From an uncultured Prevotella sp. (lineage in GTDB: Bacteria > Bacteroidota > Bacteroidia > Bacteroidales > Bacteroidaceae): a DNA stretch of 32,384 nucleotides. Shown here in pieces: positions 24,162 to 32,047 of this stretch; position 1 is the stretch's first letter; each line of letters opens with the position of its first letter. The stretch covers positions 1 to 32,384 of the forward strand of contig USRA01000017.1 of NCBI GenBank assembly GCA_900557035.1, in the 5' to 3' direction. Both the position numbers and the translations under genes were made by a program. A model generated the notes under the pieces. That model searched no databases, was not told where the DNA came from, and saw only the letters and a program-made list of their open reading frames with translations.

Positions 24162-25187
24162 ATGAAGCAGCGTAGAACGTCATTAAAGGACCTTGCAGAT
24201 AAGCTTGGTGTCAGTATAGCTACCGTTTCCAGAGCATTGCGAAACAGCCATGAAGTAGGAGAGGAGATGACCCAGAAGGTGAAGCAGCTCGCCAAGGAGC
24301 TGAACTATCGCCCGAATCCCTTCGCCCAGAGTCTCCGTAAGGAAGCTCCGAGGGTGATTGGTGTCATTGTCCCAAATCTCGTGACTCACTATTATGCCGC
24401 AGTTCTCGATGGCATCGAAGACTATGCCTCCAAGTTGGGCTATTCCGTTATCAGTGCCAACAGTCATGAAGACCATGAGCGCGAGGCGCAGGCTCTGGAT
24501 AACTTTCTCAATATGCATGTAGAGGGTATCATCGCCTGTCTGGCGCAGGACACCACCGACTATTCTCACTTCGAGCAGCTCCATAAGATGGGGGTGCCCC
24601 TGGTATTTTTTGCCCGCTGCTGTCTGGAGGATAAGTTCTCCCAGGTGGTGGGAAATGGTGATGTGGCGGCTCAGGAGGCCACCCAGCACATGATAGAAAC
24701 CGGTTCGCGCCGTGTGGCTTTCATCGGCGGTCCCAACCATCTCGATATGGTGCGCCGCCGCAAGCACGGTTATCTCGAAGCGCTCCGCGAGAACGGCATC
24801 CCCATCGACCGCGACCTGGTGGTATGCGACAAGATAGATTTCGACGTAGCGCGCAATGCCACACTCCGACTCCTGGAAGGTGAGAATCCGCCTGATGCCA
24901 TCCTCGCCTTCAATGATATCATTACCTATGCAGCCTTCGATGCCATCAAGTCGAAAGGTCTGCGCATTCCGGAAGATGTGGCTATCATCGGATTCACCGA
25001 TGGAGATACTGCCGCCTTCGTAACTCCTCGCCTCTCCGCCATCATGGACCAGGCACACGTGCAGGGCACCAAAGCCTGCCAGCTTCTGATGAAGAGCATC
25101 AATGGCGATGAGAAAATCTACAAGGAGGTGGTGCCGATGATTCTCAAGATACGTGAAAGTTCGGAAAAGAATCTCGTGAAGAAATAG
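24162..25187 (+). CDS. LacI family transcriptional regulator
   Basis: The 341-residue protein has the LacI helix-turn-helix at the N-terminus (SLKDLADKLGVSIATVSRAL, residues about 5-24), followed by the hinge (YRPNPFAQSLR). A periplasmic-binding-protein-like sensor domain then starts at IGVIVPNLVTHYYA. FNDIITYAAFDAIKSKG and VAIIGFTDGD near the end are family blocks. Length is normal. It should be a sugar-responsive repressor or activator. It is 41 bp upstream of a GH31 gene on the same strand, and an operator-like palindrome overlaps its own promoter. The likely regulon is therefore this LacI-GH31-GH2 unit, with a xyloglucan- or galactoside-derived sugar as ligand by inference. Confidence 0.92.
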   Translation: MKQRRTSLKDLADKLGVSIATVSRALRNSHEVGEEMTQKVKQLAKELNYRPNPFAQSLRKEAPRVIGVIVPNLVTHYYAAVLDGIEDYASKLGYSVISANSHEDHEREAQALDNFLNMHVEGIIACLAQDTTDYSHFEQLHKMGVPLVFFARCCLEDKFSQVVGNGDVAAQEATQHMIETGSRRVAFIGGPNHLDMVRRRKHGYLEALRENGIPIDRDLVVCDKIDFDVARNATLRLLEGENPPDAILAFNDIITYAAFDAIKSKGLRIPEDVAIIGFTDGDTAAFVTPRLSAIMDQAHVQGTKACQLLMKSINGDEKIYKEVVPMILKIRESSEKNLVKK

Positions 25188-25228
25188 ACTATTATAACAA
25201 TTTTATAAACTCTAAAAAAACAAACTAA

Positions 25229-25891
25229 ATGAAACCAACAAAGGCATTATTAGTTTCGGCTGCATGGATTCTGGGCACTATGGGTGTCCAGGCAGCTGAT
25301 TTTGTCCAGAATGGTAATTATCTTACCGTACAGTTGAAACAGCATCAGAACTATGGTCCGTCGCAAATCCGCCTCCAGGTGGTCAACGACCGCATCATCC
25401 GTGTGCAGGCTACTGCCGAGCAGAGCTTCCGCAACAAGCAGAGTCTCATCATCGTGCCTCAGAAGGGCAAGGCAAATTACAAGGTGGAGGAGCAGGGCGA
25501 TGACCTCATCATCACCACCGCTGCCATGCGTGCCGTGCTGAACGAGGCTACCGGACAGATCATCTTCTATGATCTCAAGGATCAGGTACTGTTGAAAGAG
25601 GTGGCGCAGGGCGGAAAGACTTTCAAGCCTTTCACCGTGCCCGACCGTGAAATCGGTGTGGATATCGCCAAGGTACCCGATGCTCAGAAGCACGGATGGT
25701 CGTGGCGTGCCCTCTTCGATTCGCTGGAAAGGAAGGACAGCTCACCGGTACCTACGTGGATAAGAACGGGCAGAAGATTGTACGTGGCGAGGACAGCATC
25801 TACTTTGAATATGCCATGCCTGAAACTTCAGAAACCTGCAACCAGACTGATAAGGGTGGTATCCAGAACCTGCCTAAGGGCTTTGCGCTGA
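25229..25891 (+). pseudogene. GH31 alpha-xylosidase/glucosidase-like gene, N-terminal part (frame broken)
   Basis: The reading frame begins with a signal peptide (MKPTKALLVSAAWILGTMG, cleavage near VQAAD) and a beta-sandwich of GH31 enzymes up to about residue 165 (HGWSWRALFDS, 25691-25723). After that the frame gives unrelated sequence to a stop at 25891. The GH31 sequence resumes in another frame at GKEGQLTGTYVDKNG (from 25726). The part usually found between, with the GLGQH and N-terminal substrate-side segments, is absent. An internal deletion that is not a multiple of three explains this better than a single indel. The fragment alone has no catalytic residue. It may be a true decay product or an assembly join. 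Confidence 0.78.
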
Positions 25892-27960
25892 ATGGCTCCA
25901 AGGTGGTTTACGAGGGATATGTAGAGGCGCCAACCAGCAGCTTCTATCAGTTTATCCTCTACTATGCCGGCTATATGAAGGTCTATATCGACGGCAAGCT
26001 GGTGGTGCCTGAGCGCTGGCGTACCGTCTGGAATCCGAATTCCTATAAGTTTGAGGCTGCCGTACAGAAGGGTAAGAAAACCCCAATCCGCATCGAATGG
26101 CAGCCGGATGGCGATGTTTCCTATTGCGGTCTCCGTGTGGCAGCCCCACGTTCTGAGGCAGAGAAGAACCAGCTGAGCATCTGGAGCGAGATGTCGCCGG
26201 ATATGGATTACTACTTCATCGCCGGAAAGGATATGGACGAGGTAATCTCGGGCTATCGCACCCTTACCGGCAAGGCACCGGTATATCCTAAGTGGGTGCT
26301 CGGATTCTGGCAGAGCCGCGAGCGCTATCAGAGCAGCAAGGATATCGAGGAGAACATGAAGAAGTTCCGCGACCTGAAGATTCCGGTGGATAACATCGTA
26401 CAGGACTGGAACTACTGGAAGCTGGATTCATGGGGAAGCCACGAGTTTGAGGCGGCACGCTATCCGAACCCTCAGGCGATGCTCGACAGTGTGCATGCCC
26501 TGCATGGAAGATTCATGATTTCGGTTTGGCCGAAGTTCTATGATACCGTGAAGAATTACAAGGAACTGGATGCCAAGGGCTGGATGTATCACCAGGCTAT
26601 CAAGGATGATATCCACGACTGGCTCGGTTTCCGCGGCTCCTTCTATGATGCCTACGATGCCGGAGCCAGAAAGATGTTCTGGCGACAGATGGATGAGAAT
26701 CTCTATACCAAGTATAAGTTCGGTATCGATGCCTGGTGGATGGATGCTTCTGAGCCGAATGTGCGTGACTGCACGCCGATGTGGTACCGCAAGGCGCTCT
26801 CCGGTCCTACCGCCCTGGGTACGGCTACCGAGTATTTCAATGCCTACAGCATCGTGAATGCCGACGCCATCTACAATGGTCAGCGCAGCGTGAACCCTAA
26901 CCAGCGTGTCTTCCTCCTCACCCGTTCGGGCTTTGCTGGCGAACAGCGTTACAGCACGGCTACCTGGTCGGGCGACATCGCAACCCGCTGGGAAGATATG
27001 CGTGCGCAGATGACTGCCGGACTGAACTATTCCATGGCAGGTCTTCCTTTCTGGGGAATGGACCAGGGTGGTTTCTGTGTAGAAAACCGCTATGTGGCTG
27101 CCCAGCAGGAGTTTGACAAGACCGGTAAGGAGAATGCCGATTTGAAGGAGTGGCGTGAGTTGCAGGCTCGCTGGAACCAGTTTGGCTGTTTCGTTCCGCT
27201 CTATCGTGCCCACGGTCAGTGGCCATTGCGTGAGGTGTGGAACATCGCTCCAGCCGATCATCCTGCCTACAAGACCATCGTAGCTTACGACAAGCTCCGC
27301 TATCGCCTGATGCCTTACCTCTACAGTATGGCGGGTATGGTGCATCTCAAGGATTACACCATGATGCGCGGACTGGTGATGGATTTCAATGGCGATGAGA
27401 AGGTGTTGGATATCAAGGACCAGTGGATGTTCGGTTCTGCCCTGATGGCTTGTCCGGTAGGCGAGTATCAGAAGTATTCACGCGAAGTCTATCTGCCTAA
27501 GCAGAAGGGCTGGTATGATTTCTATACCGGAGCATATCATGCAGGCGGTCAGACCATCGTGGCTGATGCGCCATACGATAAGATTCCAGTCTTCATTCCA
27601 GAAGGCGCCATCCTTCCGATAGGTCCTGAGATGCAGTGGAGTGATGAGAAGAAACCGGAGTTGATCGACCTCTATGTCTATGCCGGCAAGGATGGCTCTT
27701 ATACCTTGTACGAGGATGAGGGTACGAACTATAACTACGAGAAGGGTAAGTATGCTGTAATCGATTTCAAGTATGATGATGCCTTGAAGCAGGTAACCAT
27801 CGGTGCCCGCAAGGGTAGTTTCGACGGCATGCTCCAGAAGCGCCGCTTCAACATCATCCTGGTAGATCAGAAGAAGCAGCAGGGCGTGAATCTCGCCAAG
27901 TCGCCTAAGGGCAAGGTAGTGAAGTATTCCGGTCAGGCAATGACTGTAAAATTGAAATAA
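25696..27960 (+). pseudogene. GH31 alpha-xylosidase/glucosidase-like gene, catalytic part
   Basis: From GKEGQLTG (25726) the frame encodes the rest of a GH31 enzyme; the first ten residues of the open frame are spurious. First comes a PA14-type insert (about residues 55-150, with YQFILYYAGYMKVYIDGKLVV in part), as found in GH31 alpha-xylosidases of xyloglucan-degrading systems. Then follows the TIM barrel with the nucleophile Asp in WWMDASEPN (codon 26743-26745) and the acid/base Asp in TWSGD (26974-26976), and C-terminal beta domains. The catalytic core is intact, but it lacks a signal peptide and part of the N-terminal domain, so an active product is unlikely. It is one base from the GH2 gene, indicating an operon. 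Confidence 0.82.
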
Positions 27961-27961
27961 T

Positions 27962-29038
27962 ATGAAGAAGATATTTGCTTTAGCAATTCTACTATTGGGC
28001 GCTCAGTCTTTGAGCGCCCGCGATCGCCAGTCTTTTGATAAAGACTGGCTTTTCGTTTTGGCTGATAGTGCCGGTATGCAGAAATCGGAGTATTCCGATG
28101 GGCATTGGCGCCGCCTGAATCTCCCTCACGACTGGGCGATAGAGGGCGATTTCTCTCCATCGAATCCTTCTGGAGCCAACGGTGGTGCTCTTCCAGGCGG
28201 CATCGGATGGTATCGCAAGCACTTCTCTCTTTCGCCAGACGAGAAGTACGACCGCTTCACCATCACCTTCGATGGCGTGTATATGAACTCCACCGTCTAT
28301 ATCAACGGTCACAAGCTCGGCACCCGTCCCTATGGCTACAGTACCTTCGAGTACGATCTTACACCTTATATATATAAGAAGGGTGATAACGTCATAGCCG
28401 TGAAGGTGGATAACAGCGACCAGCCCAACAGCTGCTGGTATTCGGGCTGCGGCATCTACCGCCACGTCTGGCTTACCAAGACCCTGAAGGAGGCATACAT
28501 CCCGCAGTGGGGGCAGTATGTGGCTACTACGCCGAAGGGTGATGTCAGGGTGAAGGTGGATTTCCTAGCCAAAGGCAGCAGGATGAAACTATCCATCCGC
28601 AATACCATCAATGATGCGGCTGGCAAGGTGGTGGCAAGGAGCCAGGGCAGCCAGAGCCAGCAGCTCAAGGTAAGGAAACCTCATCTCTGGTCTGTAGGCA
28701 AGGGCTATCTCTATACCGTGAAGAGCGAACTGGTGGTGAATGGCAAGGTGGTGGATACCGCCACTACGCAGACCGCATTCCGCGATGTGAGGTTTGATGC
28801 CCGGAAGGGTTTCTTTCTCAATGGCGAGAATATGAAGATCAATGGCGTGTGCGAGCATCACGATTTCGGATGTCTCGGTGCCGCCCTCAACGAGGATGCG
28901 CTTCATCGCAAGCTCACCATCCTCAGGGATATGGGTGTGAATGCCATCCGAAGCAGTCATAATCCTCCGGCTCCCGAACTCCTGAATATGTGTGATTCCA
29001 TGGGAATCATGGTGATGGACGAGAGTTTTGATATGTGA
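27962..29038 (+). pseudogene. GH2 beta-galactosidase-like gene, N-terminal part ending at a nonsense codon
   Basis: The frame starts with a signal peptide (MKKIFALAILLLGAQSLSA) and the GH2 sugar-binding jelly roll (residues about 20-180: LPHDWAIEGDF, GGIGWYRKHFSL, SCWYSGCGIYRHVWL). The Ig-like domain and the start of the TIM barrel follow (GVCEHHDFGCLGAALNED, SSHNPPAPELLNMCD). It stops at TGA 29036-29038 after MDESFDM. Family proteins have Trp at that place (ESFDxW), so TGG to TGA is the simplest event. Both catalytic Glu codons lie downstream, so this fragment should be inactive. Translation restarts at an ATG at 29111 are possible but would lack the N-terminal domains and signal. Confidence 0.82.
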
Positions 29039-30490
29039 CGCCGCAAGAAGTCGAATGGCGATTATGCCCGCTTCTTCGATGAATGGCACCAGCGTGATCT
29101 CTCTGATCTGGTGAAGCGCGACAGGAATCATCCTTGCATCATCATGTGGAGCATCGGCAACGAGGTGCTCGAACAGTGGTCGGATGCCGCTGCCGATACC
29201 CTGAGTCTGGAGCAGGCGAATCTCATCCTGAATGCGGGTCATGATGCCTCTACCCTGGCACATGGCGATGAGCTGAGCGTGAATTCGCTTCTCACCCGTC
29301 ATCTGGCAGATATCGTGAAGAAGTATGATCCGTGGGGAGACCGTCCGGTTACTGCCGGATGCAACGAGCCTGATCCTAAGAATCATCTCTTCAAGAGCGG
29401 TGCCATCGATGTCATCGGATTCAATTATCATCATCAGTGGGTGAAGGATGTTCCTAGGAACTTCCCCGACAAGCCGTTCATCTTCTCCGAGAGTGTTTCG
29501 GCACTCCAGACGCGCGGTTATTACCGGATGCCGAGCGACAGCATCTATACGGCTCCAGTGGAGTGGTGGCTGCCATATACCGATCCATCCTTCAAGTGTT
29601 CGGCGTATGACAATATGCATGCCTCCTGGAGCAGTACGCACGAGGAGACCTGGGATGTGGTGAAGCACAATGATTTCGTGGGCGGTCAGTTTATCTGGAC
29701 TGGTTTCGACTATATCGGCGAACCGACTCCTTATGCCTATCCGGCACGCAGCAGTTATTTTGGCATCATCGACCTGGCTGGTCTTCCTAAGGACAGCTAT
29801 TATATGTATCAGAGTGAGTGGACGAAGAAGCCTGTTCTTCATCTCTTCCCTCACTGGAACTGGCTTCCGGGTCAGCAGATAGATATGTGGTGCTATTACA
29901 ACCAGGCTGATGAGGTAGAGCTGTTCATCAATGGCAAGAGCCAGGGCATCCGGAAGAAGAAGGTGCATGGAGAGGGAAATGAAGGTGCAGCCCATGCCAA
30001 TGCCGCAAATGCTGGCGCCTTTGATCGCAGCACAGAGTACCACGTGATGTGGCGAGTAACTTTTGAGCCGGGTGAAGTAAAGGTTGTAGCGAGAAAGCAG
30101 GGCAGGGAGATTTCATCCCAGACCATCAAGACAGCCGGTCCTCCTCATCACCTCGTCTTGAAGAAGACCTATCAGAACACCCTTGCATCCGCTGTTCAAA
30201 CCCCGTCAGGCGTTCCTGGGGATTTGCAATCCCCATCCTCCCCTACAACCTTCGTAGAAGTAAATGTAGTAGATAAGGATGGCAATCTCTGTCCGAATGC
30301 TGAGAACGAGATATATTTCTCTTCTACCGCCGAGATTCTGGGCACAGATAACGGCAATCAGACCTCCCTGGAGCGTTTTACCGATCCAAAGAGGAAGGCA
30401 TTCTTCGGCAAGTGCATCATCGTCTTGCGAGGTCACGGTACGCTCCGTGCCGAATCCATAGACTTGCAACAAGCTACTATCAAATTATAA
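29039..30490 (+). pseudogene. GH2 beta-galactosidase-like gene, catalytic and C-terminal part
   Basis: In the same frame as the upstream part, the sequence goes on RRKKSNGDYARFFDEW and keeps full GH2 similarity. The acid/base Glu is in MWSIGNEV (codon 29162-29164) and the nucleophile in IFSESVSALQTRG (29489-29491). A DUF4982-type domain (HWNWLPGQQIDMWCYYN) and an Ig-like end follow. A linker near 30175-30245 carries a short palindrome (30217-30235) translated as part of the protein. Restoring one base at 29038 gives an 842-residue enzyme of normal size, so the nonsense change is recent or an error. A hairpin terminator follows the stop codon. Confidence 0.82.
30217..30235. repeat. palindrome TGGGGATT-TGC-AATCCCCA inside the GH2 frame
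   Basis: A perfect 8-bp inverted repeat with a 3-base loop lies in a Pro/Ser-rich linker of the GH2 reading frame. It looks like a small REP-type palindrome inserted without breaking the frame. Confidence 0.55.
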
Positions 30491-30502
30491 ATACAAAAAA
30501 AA

Positions 30503-30531
30503 CATGCCAAAGTCATTTCGACTTTGGCATG
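30503..30531. terminator. terminator after the GH2 gene
   Basis: CATGCCAAAGTC (30503-30514) and GACTTTGGCATG (30520-30531) form a perfect 12-bp stem with a 5-base loop. A run of eight A lies on the left, so it has a T-run for leftward transcripts and a weak T-rich tail (CTCATTTAT) for rightward ones. It would also stop transcripts from the invertible promoter in its OFF orientation. Confidence 0.75.
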
Positions 30532-30545
30532 CTCATTTATATATG

Positions 30546-30596
30546 GGGGCATCTTTGTTTCTTTGATAGAGACAGGGGTGCCCCTATCTTTTTTTT
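30546..30596 (+). terminator. second hairpin with long T-run
   Basis: GGGGCA near 30546-30551 pairs with TGCCCC (30579-30584), and eight T follow at 30589-30596. The loop is large and GGGGTGCCCC is also self-complementary, so the exact fold is uncertain, but the T-run supports termination. Confidence 0.45.
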
Positions 30597-30775
30597 ATAA
30601 ACATCAAAAATATACGTATGATGGTAAGAAGCCAGTCTTTTCTGGGCAACTTATCTCCGCTTCATCAAAAAGCTCAGAGGTGGATGATGTCAACGCTAAA
30701 ATACTGGCAGCCTTATAAGCCTTAAAAGTGAATAAAAAGAGGGAACTCGAAAAATGAACCAAAATGAACCAATTA

Positions 30776-30804
30776 TTCTGAATCTCTATATAAGAGACAC
30801 AGAA
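30776..30804 (+). repeat. left inverted repeat of the invertible promoter
   Basis: A 29-bp sequence (TTCTG...CAGAA) repeated exactly in inverted form at 30952-30980. The site is itself nearly palindromic: TTCTG-x2-TCTCT and AGAGA-x2-CAGAA arms around a TATAT centre when read on one strand. Such a layout is what a site-specific recombinase needs at a crossover site. The 10-bp block AAAATGAACC is present twice in tandem just outside it (30751-30770). Confidence 0.9.
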
Positions 30805-30951
30805 AAGTTGAAAACACTCGCTCTATCAGTAACTTATCAGATTGTCGTCATAATAATAACTGAAAAATTGTAGAATTCCGTAGAATAACATTAATTTTTT
30901 AACACGCATAATTTGCTAGTTTCCAACTTTTTTCGTATTTTTGCAACGAGA
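30805..30951 (+). promoter_or_regulatory. invertible promoter segment, ON orientation
   Basis: The 147 bp between the inverted repeats contain one clear Bacteroidetes promoter on the plus strand: TTTG (30912-30915), 20 bases, TATTTTTG (30936-30943). Transcription would start about 30950 and run through the right repeat into the UpxY gene. I see no matching promoter on the minus strand of the segment. Inversion would turn the promoter toward the GH2 terminators and silence the polysaccharide genes. The layout equals the phase-variable capsule promoters described in Bacteroides. A recombinase gene is not in the window. Confidence 0.87.
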
Positions 30952-30980
30952 TTCTGTGTCTCTTATATAGAGATTCAGAA
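30952..30980 (-). repeat. right inverted repeat of the invertible promoter
   Basis: Exact reverse complement of 30776-30804 over 29 bp; the match ends on both sides. The predicted transcript of the ON orientation begins at or just before this repeat, so the repeat becomes the first part of the leader RNA. Confidence 0.9.
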
Positions 30981-31207
30981 GAACGGGAATGATTTAGGGA
31001 AGGGTTTTGAAGACAAAGGAATCGGATAGCTAATCATTCCAAGGGTTGCAGACTATCACGCTCTTGGGTCAGGAGTACGTTTGTGATTAGAGGTTTCCGT
31101 TATTGGAAATAGACTAACCAACCCTTTCTTGCCAAGTGTTTTGAACCATGAATTCACGATACGGGGGAATGAGAATTATATTCTGACCGAAATAAAAAAA
31201 ACGAACA
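30981..31207 (+). other. structured 5' leader of the polysaccharide operon
   Basis: About 230 bases without a gene lie between the inversion site and UpxY. Possible stems are GGAATGATT (30986-30994) with AATCATTCC (31032-31040), AAGGGTTG (31041-31048) with CAACCCTT (31119-31126), and within the latter TTTCC/GGAAA near 31094-31108. UpxY-type proteins in Bacteroides act on the leader of their own operon to prevent early termination, so this is the probable target. No terminator with a T-run is obvious inside it. Confidence 0.5.
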
Positions 31208-31753
31208 ATGCAACAATTAGATAATGAGAAGAATTGGTACGCATTCAAAATATTTTTTGGGAAAGGAAAGCCTATCAAGACTTATTTCGTATCCAAAGAG
31301 ATAGAACACATTTATGATGTAAAACAAGAATATTGGGACAAGAATAAGAAAAAGACATTGGTGAAGGAAGTTCCAATTATGCCATCTCTCATCCTTTTTC
31401 GTTCTACGAGAATAGAAGCTGAAGAGATGGAGCGTATGTTCCTCAATAAAGTGATGCTCTATCGTGACAAAAATTCTGAGAACCTGAAAGAACCTTCTAA
31501 AATTTCTGAACGCGAAGTGAAAATCTTCAATATTGTCGCAACTTCTGGTGTTGAAGGACTTGATTTTTACGATGAGTATAATCCGAAATTTACCAAAGGC
31601 GATAAGTTCAGAGTCATTGAAGGTCCTTTGAAGGGAGCGGAAGGTTATGTCGTTCGCATCAAAAAAGATCATAAACTTTATGTGAGTATCAAGGGGTTGT
31701 GTGCTGTTACAACAGGATATATCCCCAAAGCTTTCTTGCAGAAAATAGAATAG
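31208..31753 (+). CDS. upxY: UpxY-family transcription antiterminator (NusG-like)
   Basis: The 181-residue protein opens with WYAFKIFFGK, the first strand of a NusG N-terminal domain (1-95). A linker of about 35 residues follows, then a KOW domain (about 130-181: KGDKFRVIEGPLKGAEGYV). It is a specialised NusG paralogue of the kind that starts Bacteroides capsule operons and lets RNA polymerase read through them. It is the first gene after the invertible promoter and its folded leader, which is the standard place. Lines such as IMPSLILFRS replace the FPGYLF-type sequence of housekeeping NusG. No partner inhibitor of the UpxZ type is recognised next to it. Role is inferred from family and position. 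Confidence 0.88.
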   Translation: MQQLDNEKNWYAFKIFFGKGKPIKTYFVSKEIEHIYDVKQEYWDKNKKKTLVKEVPIMPSLILFRSTRIEAEEMERMFLNKVMLYRDKNSENLKEPSKISEREVKIFNIVATSGVEGLDFYDEYNPKFTKGDKFRVIEGPLKGAEGYVVRIKKDHKLYVSIKGLCAVTTGYIPKAFLQKIE

Positions 31754-31758
31754 AGTAT

Positions 31759-32016
31759 ATGGAAATGTTTGATCTTAAGCAAGTGATACTGACGAAGGAA
31801 TGCACCTCGCCAGTCACTCAGTATCTGTTGGAAATTACAACTACGGATAGTACCGATGGCTTCCCGAAAGTCTTTCGCTATACGGATTTGCGCCATCCTG
31901 ACCTTTCCTCTATGAGCCTTTGGATTCAGGATCAGGTGCATACCTTAGAACAGGAGCATGCCAAGCGTGTCATCTTGACACTAGGTGAGGAGATTACCTT
32001 AAAGGTTGAGAAATAA
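31759..32016 (+). CDS. 85-residue protein of unknown function in polysaccharide locus
   Basis: The frame is open from 31699, but that start lies inside UpxY. The ATG at 31759, five bases after the UpxY stop, is the sensible one (MEMFDLKQVILTKECTS; a second ATG lies two codons later). The product is soluble, without signal peptide or membrane segment. It has a Thr-rich middle and ends LGEEITLKVEK. I recognise no domain. It occupies the place where Bacteroides has UpxZ but is much shorter. It could be a small regulator of the antiterminator; the only support is position. Confidence 0.65.
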   Translation: MEMFDLKQVILTKECTSPVTQYLLEITTTDSTDGFPKVFRYTDLRHPDLSSMSLWIQDQVHTLEQEHAKRVILTLGEEITLKVEK

Positions 32017-32047
32017 ATATTCTTCCAAGTAATTAATATGCAAATTT

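Noticed and set aside
29036..29038. Recoding of TGA as tryptophan, which would keep the GH2 gene whole
   Set aside because: TGA serves as a normal stop elsewhere in the window (the small gene ending at 12756 and the shifted end of the protease gene at 12317), so a changed code is not credible.
30524..30718. Possible 64-codon gene after the GH2 terminator
   Set aside because: It begins inside the terminator stem, crosses a hairpin with a T-run, and the product shows no family I can name. At most its end is a remnant of a lost gene.
31699..31758. Longer start for the 85-residue gene inside UpxY
   Set aside because: The extension would overlap UpxY by 55 bases in another frame, whereas the ATG at 31759 follows the UpxY stop by five bases.
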